Positions 1-7,008 of a DNA stretch of 8,877 nucleotides are shown here, piece by piece. Positions within the stretch are counted from its first letter, which is position 1. Each line of letters begins with the position of its first letter. The notes beneath the pieces are model-generated. The model was not told the origin of the DNA. It saw only the letters and a program-made list of their open reading frames with translations, and ran no database searches. Both the position numbers and the translations under genes were made by a program. The DNA is from Planctomycetaceae bacterium (lineage in GTDB: Bacteria; Planctomycetota; Planctomycetia; Planctomycetales; Planctomycetaceae), in NCBI GenBank assembly GCA_947479075.1, contig CANJZR010000128.1, positions 1 to 8,877 of the forward strand. Direction: 5' to 3'.

Positions 1-1
1 C

Positions 2-1267
2 CTCGACATGCTGGATGTTCAGCCGGGGGCCAAGCTCAAGGCGGTGCTGGAGATCACCAAGAGCCTGGCTGGCACCATCGATATCGACAAGATTCTGCCG
101 AAGCTGCTCGACACATTGTTTGGGATCTTTCCGCACGCCGACCGCGGTTGCGTGCTGTTGCTCGATGAGGCAACCCAGCAGATGGTCCCACGAGCGATGA
201 AACATCGTCGGGCCGACGCGGATGAGACGGTAAAGCTGTCGCGGACGATTCTGAAGGCTGTGATGGAGTCGAAGGAAACCATCCTGTCCGCTGACGCTTC
301 CAGCGACGCCCAGTTCAGTGCGAGTGAGTCGATTTCCTCGCTGTCGATCCGCTCGATGATCTGCACGCCGATGATCGGCTTGAACGGAGATGTGCTGGGC
401 GTCATCAACATCGACACCCAGAACCCCCTGGCCCAGTTCAAAAACGAAGATGCCCAGCTTCTGGCAGCTGTGGCTGTGCCTGCTGCCCTGGCGTATGAGG
501 GGGCCCGCCTGCTGCTGTCGTACATCGAAAAGCAGAAGCAGGACAACGAAATGAACATCGCCAGCGCTGTGCAGCTGGCGTTACTGCCGGAACGGATGCC
601 CGATGTCGATGGTTACGACTTTTTTGCGATGTATGAGTCGGCTCAGGCGGTCGGCGGCGACTACTACGACTTGTTCCCGCTGACCAATGGAAAGATCGCG
701 ATTGCATTCGGGGACGTGGCCGGCAAGGGGGTCCCAGCCTCGCTGATCATGTCACGGATTTCGACGGTCGTCCGGTCGGTCGTCGAGTTTGTGGACGATG
801 TGAGCCAGGCGATCGAGAAGATCAATGGGTACATGTGTGCCCGGGCTGTCGAGGGGCGGTTCGTGACCTTTGTGCTGGTCATTCTTGACCCGCTGAAACA
901 TACGATGTCACTGGTCATTGCCGGGCACATGTCTCCGATCATTCGCAAGGCCGATGGGACACTGGAGGAATTTCCAGAGAACGTGATTGGTGTTCCGCTG
1001 GGTGTCGTCGATGGGTTCCCCTTCGATGTTGTATTTCGCGAGATCTCCCCTGGTGAGACAGTGGTGATCTACACCGATGGTGTCAGCGAGGCGATGAATG
1101 CCACGGGCGATCTCTATGGAGTTGATCGGCTGCGCGAACTGGTCCAGAAGGAGACCTCCGACCCGCAACAGCTGGGCAAGTCGATTCTTGCTGACGTGCG
1201 TAAGCACGCTGGCGGGCATCCTCAGAACGACGACATTACATTGATGGTGTTTGGCCGAAAAAGCTGA
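2..1267 (+). CDS. GAF domain-containing SpoIIE/PP2C-type serine phosphatase, 5' end outside window
   Basis: Probable cytoplasmic signalling phosphatase that dephosphorylates phosphoserine/threonine on a partner protein, typically an anti-sigma-factor antagonist. Residue numbers count from the ATG at position 8. Residues about 10-165 form a GAF sensor domain, 166-190 a charged helical linker, and 190-417 the SpoIIE-type PP2C domain. Metal-binding motifs are intact: GGDYYD (216-221), GDVAGKG (235-241), TDGVSE (356-361) and NDDIT (407-411). The segment around 195-207 carries the ALLPERMP motif usual before this catalytic domain. The frame stays open to the left edge, the ATG at 8 has no visible ribosome site, and the protein begins directly at the GAF domain, so the true start probably lies upstream; homologues I recall from planctomycetes carry an FHA domain there. 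Catalytic assignment is confident; ligand and substrate are unknown. No anti-sigma or STAS partner gene is visible nearby. Confidence 0.9.
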   Translation, partial: LDMLDVQPGAKLKAVLEITKSLAGTIDIDKILPKLLDTLFGIFPHADRGCVLLLDEATQQMVPRAMKHRRADADETVKLSRTILKAVMESKETILSADASSDAQFSASESISSLSIRSMICTPMIGLNGDVLGVINIDTQNPLAQFKNEDAQLLAAVAVPAALAYEGARLLLSYIEKQKQDNEMNIASAVQLALLPERMPDVDGYDFFAMYESAQAVGGDYYDLFPLTNGKIAIAFGDVAGKGVPASLIMSRISTVVRSVVEFVDDVSQAIEKINGYMCARAVEGRFVTFVLVILDPLKHTMSLVIAGHMSPIIRKADGTLEEFPENVIGVPLGVVDGFPFDVVFREISPGETVVIYTDGVSEAMNATGDLYGVDRLRELVQKETSDPQQLGKSILADVRKHAGGHPQNDDITLMVFGRKS

Positions 1268-1489
1268 TCTGTGATTTCGTGTGCGAGGCCAGCCCGATGC
1301 GTTCCTACGAACGAACGAAATCAACTTGTGGAATTCTCTCGGTCGCGGGTCGAGAAACTCGGATTGAATGGTGAAGCGGCGGATTGCACTCAGATCTAAG
1401 TATTTACTACGAACAGAGTCTGATTCCGCTGCGATCGAAACGTCGTAACGTATTTCTGTATCAGACTGTTTGAGCGAGAAGTCGATAAT

Positions 1490-1515
1490 CTTTGAACAGA
1501 TCCAGCTTGTCAAAG
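1490..1515. promoter_or_regulatory. Inverted repeat, candidate TetR operator
   Basis: CTTTGA (1490-1495) and TCAAAG (1510-1515) are perfect 6-base inverted arms separated by 14 bases. The inner three positions of each arm match only partly. The right arm overlaps the predicted -35 box at 1507-1512, where a bound repressor would block transcription. TetR-family proteins commonly repress their own promoter through such dyads. That this is the operator is inference; 6-base arms can occur by chance. Confidence 0.3.
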
Positions 1516-1535
1516 GCGAAATTGCGGCCTAAACT
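1507..1535 (+). promoter_or_regulatory. Predicted sigma70-type promoter of the TetR/exporter operon
   Basis: TTGTCA (1507-1512, five of six consensus bases) and TAAACT (1530-1535, four of six) are separated by 17 bases. Transcription would begin near 1542, giving a leader of about 26 bases that contains the Shine-Dalgarno AGGTGA at 1558-1563. Planctomycete promoter consensus is poorly defined, so this is a pattern match only. Confidence 0.35.
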
Positions 1536-1567
1536 AATTCAATCGTTTGATTTAAACAGGTGATTGG

Positions 1568-2218
1568 ATGGATGACACACGCCAGAAATTGATCGACGCC
1601 GCGGGGCAAATCTTTTCAGAGAAAGGATTTGAGGCGACGACAGTGCGTGAGGTCTGCCAGGCGGCTGGAGCGAACATTGCGGCGATTCACTACCACTTTG
1701 GTGATAAAGAACGTCTCTACATTGAGGCCGTAAAACACGCGAATTGCCAGCAGGACGTGGTCAAATTTGACTGGCCTCCCGGCTGTCCCCCGGAGCGGAA
1801 GCTGGAGGGAATGATCTTCCACCTCATGGAGATGATGTTGGAGAACGATTCCCCCTCCTGGCATATCGAACTCATGATGCGCGAACTGGCTCGGCCCACT
1901 GCAGCTTGTCGGGAACTGGTCGAAGAGTTTATCTCGCCTATGTTCTCCCAGCTGCTCGAGATCGTCACCGAGTTTTTCCCGGAGGGGGCTCCCCTGCTCT
2001 TACGTCAGCGAATGGTCATGAGCGTCGTGGCCCAGTGCCTGCTGTACCGGTACCACCGACCGATCGGGCGTTTGTTGCTGGGTGAGGAGACCTTCCAGAA
2101 GCTGTTCGAGCTCGAATTCACTGCACAACAGGTTCTGGCGTTCAGTCTGGGAGGAATTCGTGCTGCAGTAGCACAGTATGTCGGTTCAGGTGTTGCGGAA
2201 GCAGAGGTGCGGTCATGA
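1568..2218 (+). CDS. TetR/AcrR-family transcriptional regulator, CecR/YbiH-like C-terminal domain
   Basis: DNA-binding repressor, probably controlling itself and the downstream exporter. The N-terminal TetR helix-turn-helix spans about residues 5-52, with the recognition part around AGANIAAIHYHFGDKERLY. That wording and the downstream PTAACRELVEEFISPMF stretch (110-126) resemble the E. coli CecR (YbiH) family from memory, whose C-terminal ligand domain is known as DUF1956/TetR_C_15. The length of 216 residues is normal for the family. The start is supported by AGGTGA at 1558-1563, four bases upstream of the ATG. The stop overlaps the permease start as ATGA, so the two are translationally coupled. 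In E. coli the CecR gene sits with an HlyD-like protein and ABC transporter genes, and the layout here is analogous. The inducing ligand cannot be read from sequence. Confidence 0.9.
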   Translation: MDDTRQKLIDAAGQIFSEKGFEATTVREVCQAAGANIAAIHYHFGDKERLYIEAVKHANCQQDVVKFDWPPGCPPERKLEGMIFHLMEMMLENDSPSWHIELMMRELARPTAACRELVEEFISPMFSQLLEIVTEFFPEGAPLLLRQRMVMSVVAQCLLYRYHRPIGRLLLGEETFQKLFELEFTAQQVLAFSLGGIRAAVAQYVGSGVAEAEVRS

Positions 2219-3357
2219 ACTGGCTGGCCTGGAGAATGCTGACCGGAGACCGCACGAAATACCTCGGTATCGTGTTCGGTGTGGCCTTTGGAACGGTGCT
2301 GATTGCTCAGCAGATGGCAATTTTCGTGGGACTGATGCGGCGGACATCCAGCCAGATCATCGACATTTCCGCGGCCGATGTCTGGGTCATGGACCTCAAG
2401 CAGCAGAATCTGGACGATATTCGCCCCATGCCGGACGGTCGTCTGTATCAGGTGCGGGGCGTCCAAGGCGTGGACTGGGCGGTGCGTCTCTCCAAGAGCA
2501 TGGTGCGAGTACGCACGCCCAACGGAGACTTTCTGCAGTCGCTTCTGATCGGCGTGGATGACTCGTCGTTCGCGGGAGCACCCATTGAAATGATCAAGGG
2601 GAGTTACCTCGACTTGCGCCGGCCAGACGGGGTGATTATCGACGAGGACGGGTACAAGCGTCTGTTCCCCGGAGAGACCATCAAACTCGGTCAGGCTCTC
2701 GACATGAATGACCGTCGCGCCATCATCGTCGGAACATGCAAGGTCACCCCGCCCTTTCAGACGTTCCCGGTCGTCTACACCCGCTACAGCCAGGCCCTGC
2801 AGTATGCACCACCTGAACGGAATTCGCTGTCATTCATCCTCGTGAAAGCGGCCCCTGGCCAATCGCACAAAGCACTCGCAGAACGGATCGCGAAACAGAC
2901 CGGCCTCAAGGCGCTGACGTGGGACGATTTCTTCTGGATGAACGTGAACTGGTTCATCAACAATACCGGAATCCCGATCAACTTTGGCATTACGGTCACG
3001 TTGGGGTTCATCGTGGGAGCGGCCATCGCGGGTCAGACGTTCTATCTCTTCACGATCGAAAACCTCAAACAGTTTGGCAGCCTCAAGGCGATGGGTGTCA
3101 CGAATATCCGGTTGATTGGCATGATCCTGTTTCAGGCCGTCGTCGTGGGAGTTATGGGGTATGGCATCGGACTCGGAATGTCCGCCCTCTTCTTCGAGAC
3201 GATGGAACGCAGTGGCCATCCCGACATGCGCGGGATGTGGGTTCCGTGGCAGGTCGCGACTCTGTCGGCGGGAGCGGTGGCGATCATCATCGTGATTGCC
3301 AGTCTGCTCAGCTTGCGGCGCGTCCTGGTTCTGGAGCCAGCGATGGTCTTCAAATAG
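2215..3357 (+). CDS. ABC transporter permease, FtsX/MacB (DevC-like) family
   Basis: Inner-membrane subunit of an export ABC transporter. Predicted topology is the four-helix MacB/FtsX pattern: helix 1 at about residues 17-38, a large periplasmic MacB-PCD-like domain (about 40-250), then helices at about 254-278, 301-326 and 346-366. The cytoplasmic segment between helices 2 and 3 (IENLKQFGSLKAMGVTNIRL) is the typical FtsX-family coupling helix that docks on the ATPase. The length of 380 residues fits DevC-type permeases. The ATG overlaps the TetR stop by four bases and is preceded by GAGGTG (2204-2209), which fixes the start. With the following ATPase and HlyD-type protein it forms a tripartite exporter like cyanobacterial DevBCA, acting presumably as a homodimer. 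Substrate unknown; glycolipid, lipoprotein, peptide or drug export are all possible in this family. Confidence 0.92.
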   Translation: MNWLAWRMLTGDRTKYLGIVFGVAFGTVLIAQQMAIFVGLMRRTSSQIIDISAADVWVMDLKQQNLDDIRPMPDGRLYQVRGVQGVDWAVRLSKSMVRVRTPNGDFLQSLLIGVDDSSFAGAPIEMIKGSYLDLRRPDGVIIDEDGYKRLFPGETIKLGQALDMNDRRAIIVGTCKVTPPFQTFPVVYTRYSQALQYAPPERNSLSFILVKAAPGQSHKALAERIAKQTGLKALTWDDFFWMNVNWFINNTGIPINFGITVTLGFIVGAAIAGQTFYLFTIENLKQFGSLKAMGVTNIRLIGMILFQAVVVGVMGYGIGLGMSALFFETMERSGHPDMRGMWVPWQVATLSAGAVAIIIVIASLLSLRRVLVLEPAMVFK

Positions 3358-3409
3358 GCGTGGTGAGCCGGTTCGGATTGCACTGATGACACTCTCCAGA
3401 TGAGTACCC

Positions 3410-4141
3410 ATGACTGACAACTCTCCCCAATCTCATGCCGTCGTTTGCCGCGGAGTCGTCAAGGACTTCGGGGCTGGCGAGACGAAGGTGCGGGCTTTGC
3501 ATGGGATCGATCTCAATGTTCGATATGGGGAGATGACGCTGCTGGTCGGACCGAGCGGTTGTGGCAAGACGACGCTGATTTCCGTGATGGCCGGACTGCT
3601 TGATCCGACTGCGGGCGAAGTGTTCCTGTTAGGGCAGGATCGCCGCAAGCTGGTTGGGAGTCAGCTGGTGAGATTTCGAGCGGACAACATTGGATTTGTG
3701 TTCCAGCAGTACAACCTGATCCCGTCGCTGACGGCCGCGGAAAACGCAGCTGTGCCTCTGATTATTCACGGCGTGAAACGCAGTGCCGCCATTGATCAGG
3801 CTCGGCTGATGATGAAAGAGGTGGGGCTCGGCGACAAATGCCAAGCCATGCCCTCACAGCTGTCGGGGGGCCAGCAGCAGCGTGTGGCGATCGCCCGGGC
3901 TCTGGTCAATGAGCCCCGGCTGCTGGTGTGCGACGAACCGACTGCCGCGCTGGACGCCCATTCTGGACGGACGGTGATGGAATTGATCAAACGGGTGACG
4001 GTCAAGCCTGACCGGGCGGTGATTGTGGTGACTCACGATAACCGCGTGTTCGACTTCGGAGACAGGATCGTCGCGATGTCGGATGGGTTGGTGGAACGAG
4101 TCGAGGAGCGATCGGGTCAGGAGACTCTTCTCGCTCACTGA
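3410..4141 (+). CDS. ABC transporter ATP-binding protein (MacB/LolD/DevA type)
   Basis: Cytoplasmic ATPase that powers the adjacent permease. All nucleotide-binding motifs are present and intact: Walker A GPSGCGKTT (47-55), Q-loop in FVFQQYNLIPSLT (Q99/Q100), signature LSGGQQQR (151-158), Walker B LLVCDE with catalytic E176, D-loop at 181-182 and H-loop histidine H209. The length of 243 residues is typical of the LolD/MacB ATPase group. The start is bounded: an in-frame TGA at 3401-3403 lies nine bases before the ATG, so no longer version is possible. The Shine-Dalgarno is weak. A 52-base gap without obvious promoter or terminator separates it from the permease, consistent with one operon. 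Confidence 0.95.
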   Translation: MTDNSPQSHAVVCRGVVKDFGAGETKVRALHGIDLNVRYGEMTLLVGPSGCGKTTLISVMAGLLDPTAGEVFLLGQDRRKLVGSQLVRFRADNIGFVFQQYNLIPSLTAAENAAVPLIIHGVKRSAAIDQARLMMKEVGLGDKCQAMPSQLSGGQQQRVAIARALVNEPRLLVCDEPTAALDAHSGRTVMELIKRVTVKPDRAVIVVTHDNRVFDFGDRIVAMSDGLVERVEERSGQETLLAH

Positions 4142-4155
4142 ATCGAAGCATTCTG

Positions 4156-4184
4156 GAAGAGGGGCGTTGCGAATCGGCCTCTTC
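4156..4184 (+). other. Stem-loop between the ATPase and HlyD genes
   Basis: GAAGAGG (4156-4162) pairs perfectly with CCTCTTC (4178-4184) around a 15-base loop. It begins 15 bases after the ATPase stop and ends 18 bases before the preferred HlyD start. No T-tract follows, so it is not a typical terminator; it could affect mRNA stability or HlyD translation, or be chance. Confidence 0.3.
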
Positions 4185-4202
4185 TCCTTCCTGGGACAGA
4201 TC

Positions 4203-5303
4203 ATGTTTTACAAGTCAATCATCCTGCCAGCGATCTCCCTGGGCCTGCTGGCTTTTGGGGTGAACCATATCAATCAACGGCAACGGGAGATTCCTCATAC
4301 CCCGCCGCCGATTGCTCCCACGAGTTCCCCGTACGTGAATCGCGTGGCGGGAGCGGGACTGATCGAGGCGGCCACTGAGAACATCTACATCGGAACTCAG
4401 CTTCCGGGGATTGTCGATCGAGTTCTGGTGAAGGTCGGACAGCGTGTGCAGTCTGGTGACCCGCTGTTTGAACTCGATACTCGACAGATCCAGTCGCAAA
4501 TCCTGGCTCAGGAGGCTCGTTTGGCAAGTAGCCGGGCCGAGCTGGCAAAACTCGAACAGCTCCCCCGCCCGGAAGACATCCCACCCATCGTCGCGCAGCG
4601 TCAGGAATCCGAAGCGCTCGTCCTGCAATGGGAGGATGAATACCGCCGTCAGGAGCGACTCTCGAAGGACAAGGCGACCACCGATTCCTCACTCGTGGCC
4701 AGCCGACAGAAGCTGGCCGGGGCGCGGGCTCAGGTCGATCGCATGAAGGCCGAAGAAGCCCGATTGCGAGCCGGAGCCTGGGAAGCGGACAAGGTGATCA
4801 GCATGGCAGCTGTGAAGCTCGCCGAAGCCGAGGTCGTCCAGCTGAAGACTCTGCTGCAACGTCATCTGGTCTGTACTCCAAAGTTGATCGATGCGGCGGG
4901 GGCCGTTGAGATGGAAGTCCTGCAGGTCAATGTCCGGCCCGGCGAATCGGTCGACACGACGAGCGGCAAAGCTCTAATCATGCTGGGAGATGTGCGGCGA
5001 AAGCACGTGCGAGTCGACATCGACGAGCATGACGTCACTCGTTTCCGTTCGGATGGAGCGGCAACGGGGGTGTTGCGAGGAGACGGCGAACGCAAGTTTC
5101 CCTTGAAGTTCGTTCGCTTGGAGCCGTTCGTTGTGCCGAAGAAATCACTGACCGGTGACAACACCGAACGTGTCGATACGCGTGTGTTGCAGGTCCTGTA
5201 CGAAGTGACATCCGGGGCGGAGACACTTTACATCGGACAGCAGATGGATGTGTTCATCGAACTGCCTACGGAGACCGCCAAGGACCTGACGAAAGCGCCG
5301 TGA
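4203..5303 (+). CDS. HlyD-family periplasmic adaptor (membrane fusion protein) of the ABC exporter
   Basis: Periplasmic adaptor that would link the permease to an outer-membrane channel. Numbering from the ATG at 4203 (366 residues): an N-terminal membrane anchor at about 4-20, the first lipoyl half (about 66-92, with GIVDRVLVKVGQRV and SGDPLFELD), a long alpha-helical hairpin/coiled coil (about 92-222), the second lipoyl half (about 233-250, EVLQVNVRPGESV), and a beta-barrel region to the C-terminus (including YIGQQMDVFIEL). The reading frame is open back to an ATG at 4083 inside the ATPase gene. I prefer 4203 because it places the hydrophobic anchor at the N-terminus and avoids a 59-base overlap; neither start has a strong Shine-Dalgarno. 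The turn before the second lipoyl half (CTPKLIDAAGAVEME) looks about eight residues longer than the usual APxxG-type turn. Its role follows from operon position and fold; its outer-membrane partner is not in the window. Confidence 0.88.
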   Translation: MFYKSIILPAISLGLLAFGVNHINQRQREIPHTPPPIAPTSSPYVNRVAGAGLIEAATENIYIGTQLPGIVDRVLVKVGQRVQSGDPLFELDTRQIQSQILAQEARLASSRAELAKLEQLPRPEDIPPIVAQRQESEALVLQWEDEYRRQERLSKDKATTDSSLVASRQKLAGARAQVDRMKAEEARLRAGAWEADKVISMAAVKLAEAEVVQLKTLLQRHLVCTPKLIDAAGAVEMEVLQVNVRPGESVDTTSGKALIMLGDVRRKHVRVDIDEHDVTRFRSDGAATGVLRGDGERKFPLKFVRLEPFVVPKKSLTGDNTERVDTRVLQVLYEVTSGAETLYIGQQMDVFIELPTETAKDLTKAP

Positions 5304-5318
5304 CAGACTTCGGTCACA

Positions 5319-5340
5319 GCTTCGCGTTGATTCGCGAAGT
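5319..5340 (+). terminator. Stem-loop after the exporter operon, probable transcription end
   Basis: CTTCGCG (5320-5326) and CGCGAAG (5333-5339) form a perfect 7-base stem with a 6-base loop, extendable by one G-T pair. It lies 16 bases after the HlyD stop. The following bases are T-rich (TGTTCGATTGTTGTTG) but not a clean T-run, so it is a moderate terminator at best. Confidence 0.5.
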
Positions 5341-5377
5341 GTTCGATTGTTGTTGCGGCCGGCTCAACTGGCGATAG

Positions 5378-5427
5378 AAAAAAACACAAGCACCCCGCCC
5401 TGTCGGTGATTCCGATGGAGCGGGGTG
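5378..5427 (-). terminator. ppk2: Strong rho-independent terminator of ppk2
   Basis: Read on the minus strand, CACCCCGC (5427-5420) pairs perfectly with GCGGGGTG (5398-5391), with an inner TCGG/CCGA stem inside the 21-base loop. A six-base spacer and then seven consecutive T (5384-5378) follow. It begins 35 bases downstream of the ppk2 stop and is the clearest terminator in the window. Confidence 0.88.
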
Positions 5428-5462
5428 TCTTGGTTGGCGGATTCCGATGTGCGGAGTTGCCG

Positions 5463-6680
5463 TCAGATCGTGGCCGGGGGAGACGTGTGCTCCCCCTGCT
5501 CAAACACGACCTGGGCGCGTCCGACCAGAAGCGGATCGACGGGGCCAATCGCAGCTGTGTCTTTCCCGTCGTATCCGATCCGGTGCAGCACATACCGCAT
5601 GGCATTCAGGCGTGCACGTTTCTTACAGTCCGACTTCACCACGGTCCAGGGGGCATCCGCCGTGTCGGTGTAGAAGAACATGGCCTCCTTGGCTTTCGTG
5701 TACTCGACCCATTTGTCGAGCGACGCTTTGTCGATCGGCGACAGCTTCCACTGCTTGAGGGGATGGCGTTCTCGCTCAGCGAATCGGCGGGCCTGCTCCT
5801 GGCGGCTGACTGAGAACCAGAACTTGATCAGGTGGATTCCACTGCGGCACAGGTTTCGTTCAAACTCGGGAGCCTGCCGCATGAACTCGGCGTACTCGTC
5901 GGAACCGCAGAAGTTCATCACGCGTTCGACTCCGGCCCGGTTGTACCAGGAGCGGTCGAACAGCACGATCTCGCCTCGCGTCGGCAGATGCTCGACGTAG
6001 CGCTGGAAGTACCATTGCCCGCGCTCGACTTCGGTCGGTTTCTCCAGGGCGACGACCCGTGCACCGCGAGGGTTCAGGTGCTCCATGAAACGCTTGATGG
6101 CCCCTCCCTTGCCCGCAGCGTCGCGCCCCTCAAACAGGATGACCACGCGCTGGCCAGTCTGCCTGACCCATGCCTGCAGTTTCAGCAGTTCGACCTGCAG
6201 ACCGTACTTCTGTTTTTCGTAGGCCTTTCGCGAGAGCAGATACCGATAGGGGTAACCGCCCGTCCGCCAGTCGCGGGACAGTGTGCTGTCCTGCGCGGAG
6301 ACTTCGGCCTCCAGACTTTCGTCAGTGTCTTCCAGCAAGGCCTTGCGGAGAACGGTCGCATCATCGGGCGAGGTCCCCTGCATGATCGCTTTGAGGACCT
6401 TCGCCAGCGTGTCGGTATCTCGAGGAGGCACCGTCCGCACGATATCAGTGATGGCACTGATCTTCGCTTCCTGAGCGGCTTCGATCGCCTCACCTACGGT
6501 GTGCTTCTGGATACCACTTTCTGACAGCGACGGAGACGTGTCGCCCTGATCCGTCTGGCGTCCCAGGCGTCTGCGGACAGCGTCTTTCTTCAGCTTGATT
6601 TTTTGCTTGCGAAGTCCCTTCCCTGGGCTGCGTTTATGATCGACTCCATTCGTCGATTCAGAACGACTTTTCGTAGACAT
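5463..6680 (-). CDS. ppk2: Polyphosphate kinase 2 family protein with long N-terminal extension
   Basis: Cytosolic kinase that transfers phosphate between inorganic polyphosphate and nucleotides, in this family most often converting GDP or ADP to the triphosphate. From the ATG at 6680 it has 405 residues. The PPK2 core spans about 145-385: Walker A GRDAAGKGG (185-193), conserved NPRGARVVALEKPTEVERGQ (203-222), Walker B VLFDRSWYNRAGVE (239-252), and the lid ARRFAERERHPLKQWKLSP (307-325). The single catalytic domain and these motifs suggest class I PPK2. Residues 1-145 are extra: a Lys/Arg/Ser-rich stretch (about 3-41), then a predicted helical, mixed-charge region. The start is chosen from GGGAG at 6696-6692, 11 bases upstream; the frame continues open to a GTG at 6779 with no clear ribosome site. 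A strong terminator follows the gene. Nucleotide preference cannot be decided from sequence alone. Confidence 0.93.
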   Translation of the reverse strand: MSTKSRSESTNGVDHKRSPGKGLRKQKIKLKKDAVRRRLGRQTDQGDTSPSLSESGIQKHTVGEAIEAAQEAKISAITDIVRTVPPRDTDTLAKVLKAIMQGTSPDDATVLRKALLEDTDESLEAEVSAQDSTLSRDWRTGGYPYRYLLSRKAYEKQKYGLQVELLKLQAWVRQTGQRVVILFEGRDAAGKGGAIKRFMEHLNPRGARVVALEKPTEVERGQWYFQRYVEHLPTRGEIVLFDRSWYNRAGVERVMNFCGSDEYAEFMRQAPEFERNLCRSGIHLIKFWFSVSRQEQARRFAERERHPLKQWKLSPIDKASLDKWVEYTKAKEAMFFYTDTADAPWTVVKSDCKKRARLNAMRYVLHRIGYDGKDTAAIGPVDPLLVGRAQVVFEQGEHTSPPATI

Positions 6681-7008
6681 GAACGAAACATCTCCCGAGC
6701 GCGCGTCTAAGAGACAGCCAGGACCACGAAACGTCCCGTAGGAAGGGCTGTGCGACAATCCAGCGTAGACCATCCGCACACAGCATACCGGTAATTTTCA
6801 CAGCGTAGTGAGGGATTGTCTAACTTCGCAGATGAGAAGCGATTCCAGCGGAGTCAGTTGGAAAATCGATGCACAGTTCCATTTGTGGAAATGAGTTGTC
6901 ATGGCACGGTGGTGTGCGGGACGGCGCGCTGGTCGGCGCGATGGACCGTCACGCACATGTCATCGAACATGCGGAGTGCAACGAGTGGATGCCGGACTAG
7001 GCACCAGA
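6681..7008. other. Intergenic region between surE and ppk2
   Basis: This 328-base gap shows no convincing gene. It holds three small perfect stem-loops: TTCCA/TGGAA (6877-6890), CGCGC/GCGCG (6925-6940) and CATGT/ACATG (6956-6971). None is followed by a T-run on the minus strand, so the 3' end of surE transcription is not clearly marked. The left part probably holds the ppk2 promoter and leader. Confidence 0.5.
6794..6822 (-). promoter_or_regulatory. ppk2: Possible ppk2 promoter
   Basis: On the minus strand TAGACA (6822-6817, five of six consensus bases) lies 17 bases before GAAAAT (6799-6794, four of six). Initiation would be near 6787, leaving about 106 bases of leader before the preferred ATG. 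This is a weak pattern match offered because ppk2 is separated from surE by 328 bases. Confidence 0.22.

Larger units (their letters stand above)
1268..1567. other. Intergenic region between the phosphatase and TetR genes
   Basis: This 300-base gap holds no convincing gene. It becomes richer in A+T toward its right end, as expected for a promoter region. Near the phosphatase stop there is only a short stem (CGTTC/GAACG, 1300-1313) without a T-tract, so no clear terminator is seen. The right end carries the predicted promoter, inverted repeat and Shine-Dalgarno of the TetR/exporter operon, listed separately. Confidence 0.6.

Noticed and set aside
1300..1313. CGTTC/GAACG stem as terminator of the phosphatase gene
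   Set aside because: Only five base pairs, with no following T-run; too weak to call a terminator.
908..1513. 201-codon open frame on the minus strand
   Set aside because: It runs antisense through the phosphatase catalytic domain into the gap, and its translation shows no recognisable domain. The plus-strand gene explains the region.
2830..3420. 196-codon minus-strand frame within the permease gene
   Set aside because: Shadow of the permease; very high Arg/His/Asp content and no recognisable fold.
5832..6524. 230-codon open frame on the plus strand
   Set aside because: It is antisense to the conserved PPK2 core and a by-product of GC-rich codon use; no family resemblance.
6681..6779. Longer ppk2 start at the GTG at 6779
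   Set aside because: No ribosome site is seen there, while the ATG at 6680 has GGGAG upstream; the added residues lack features.
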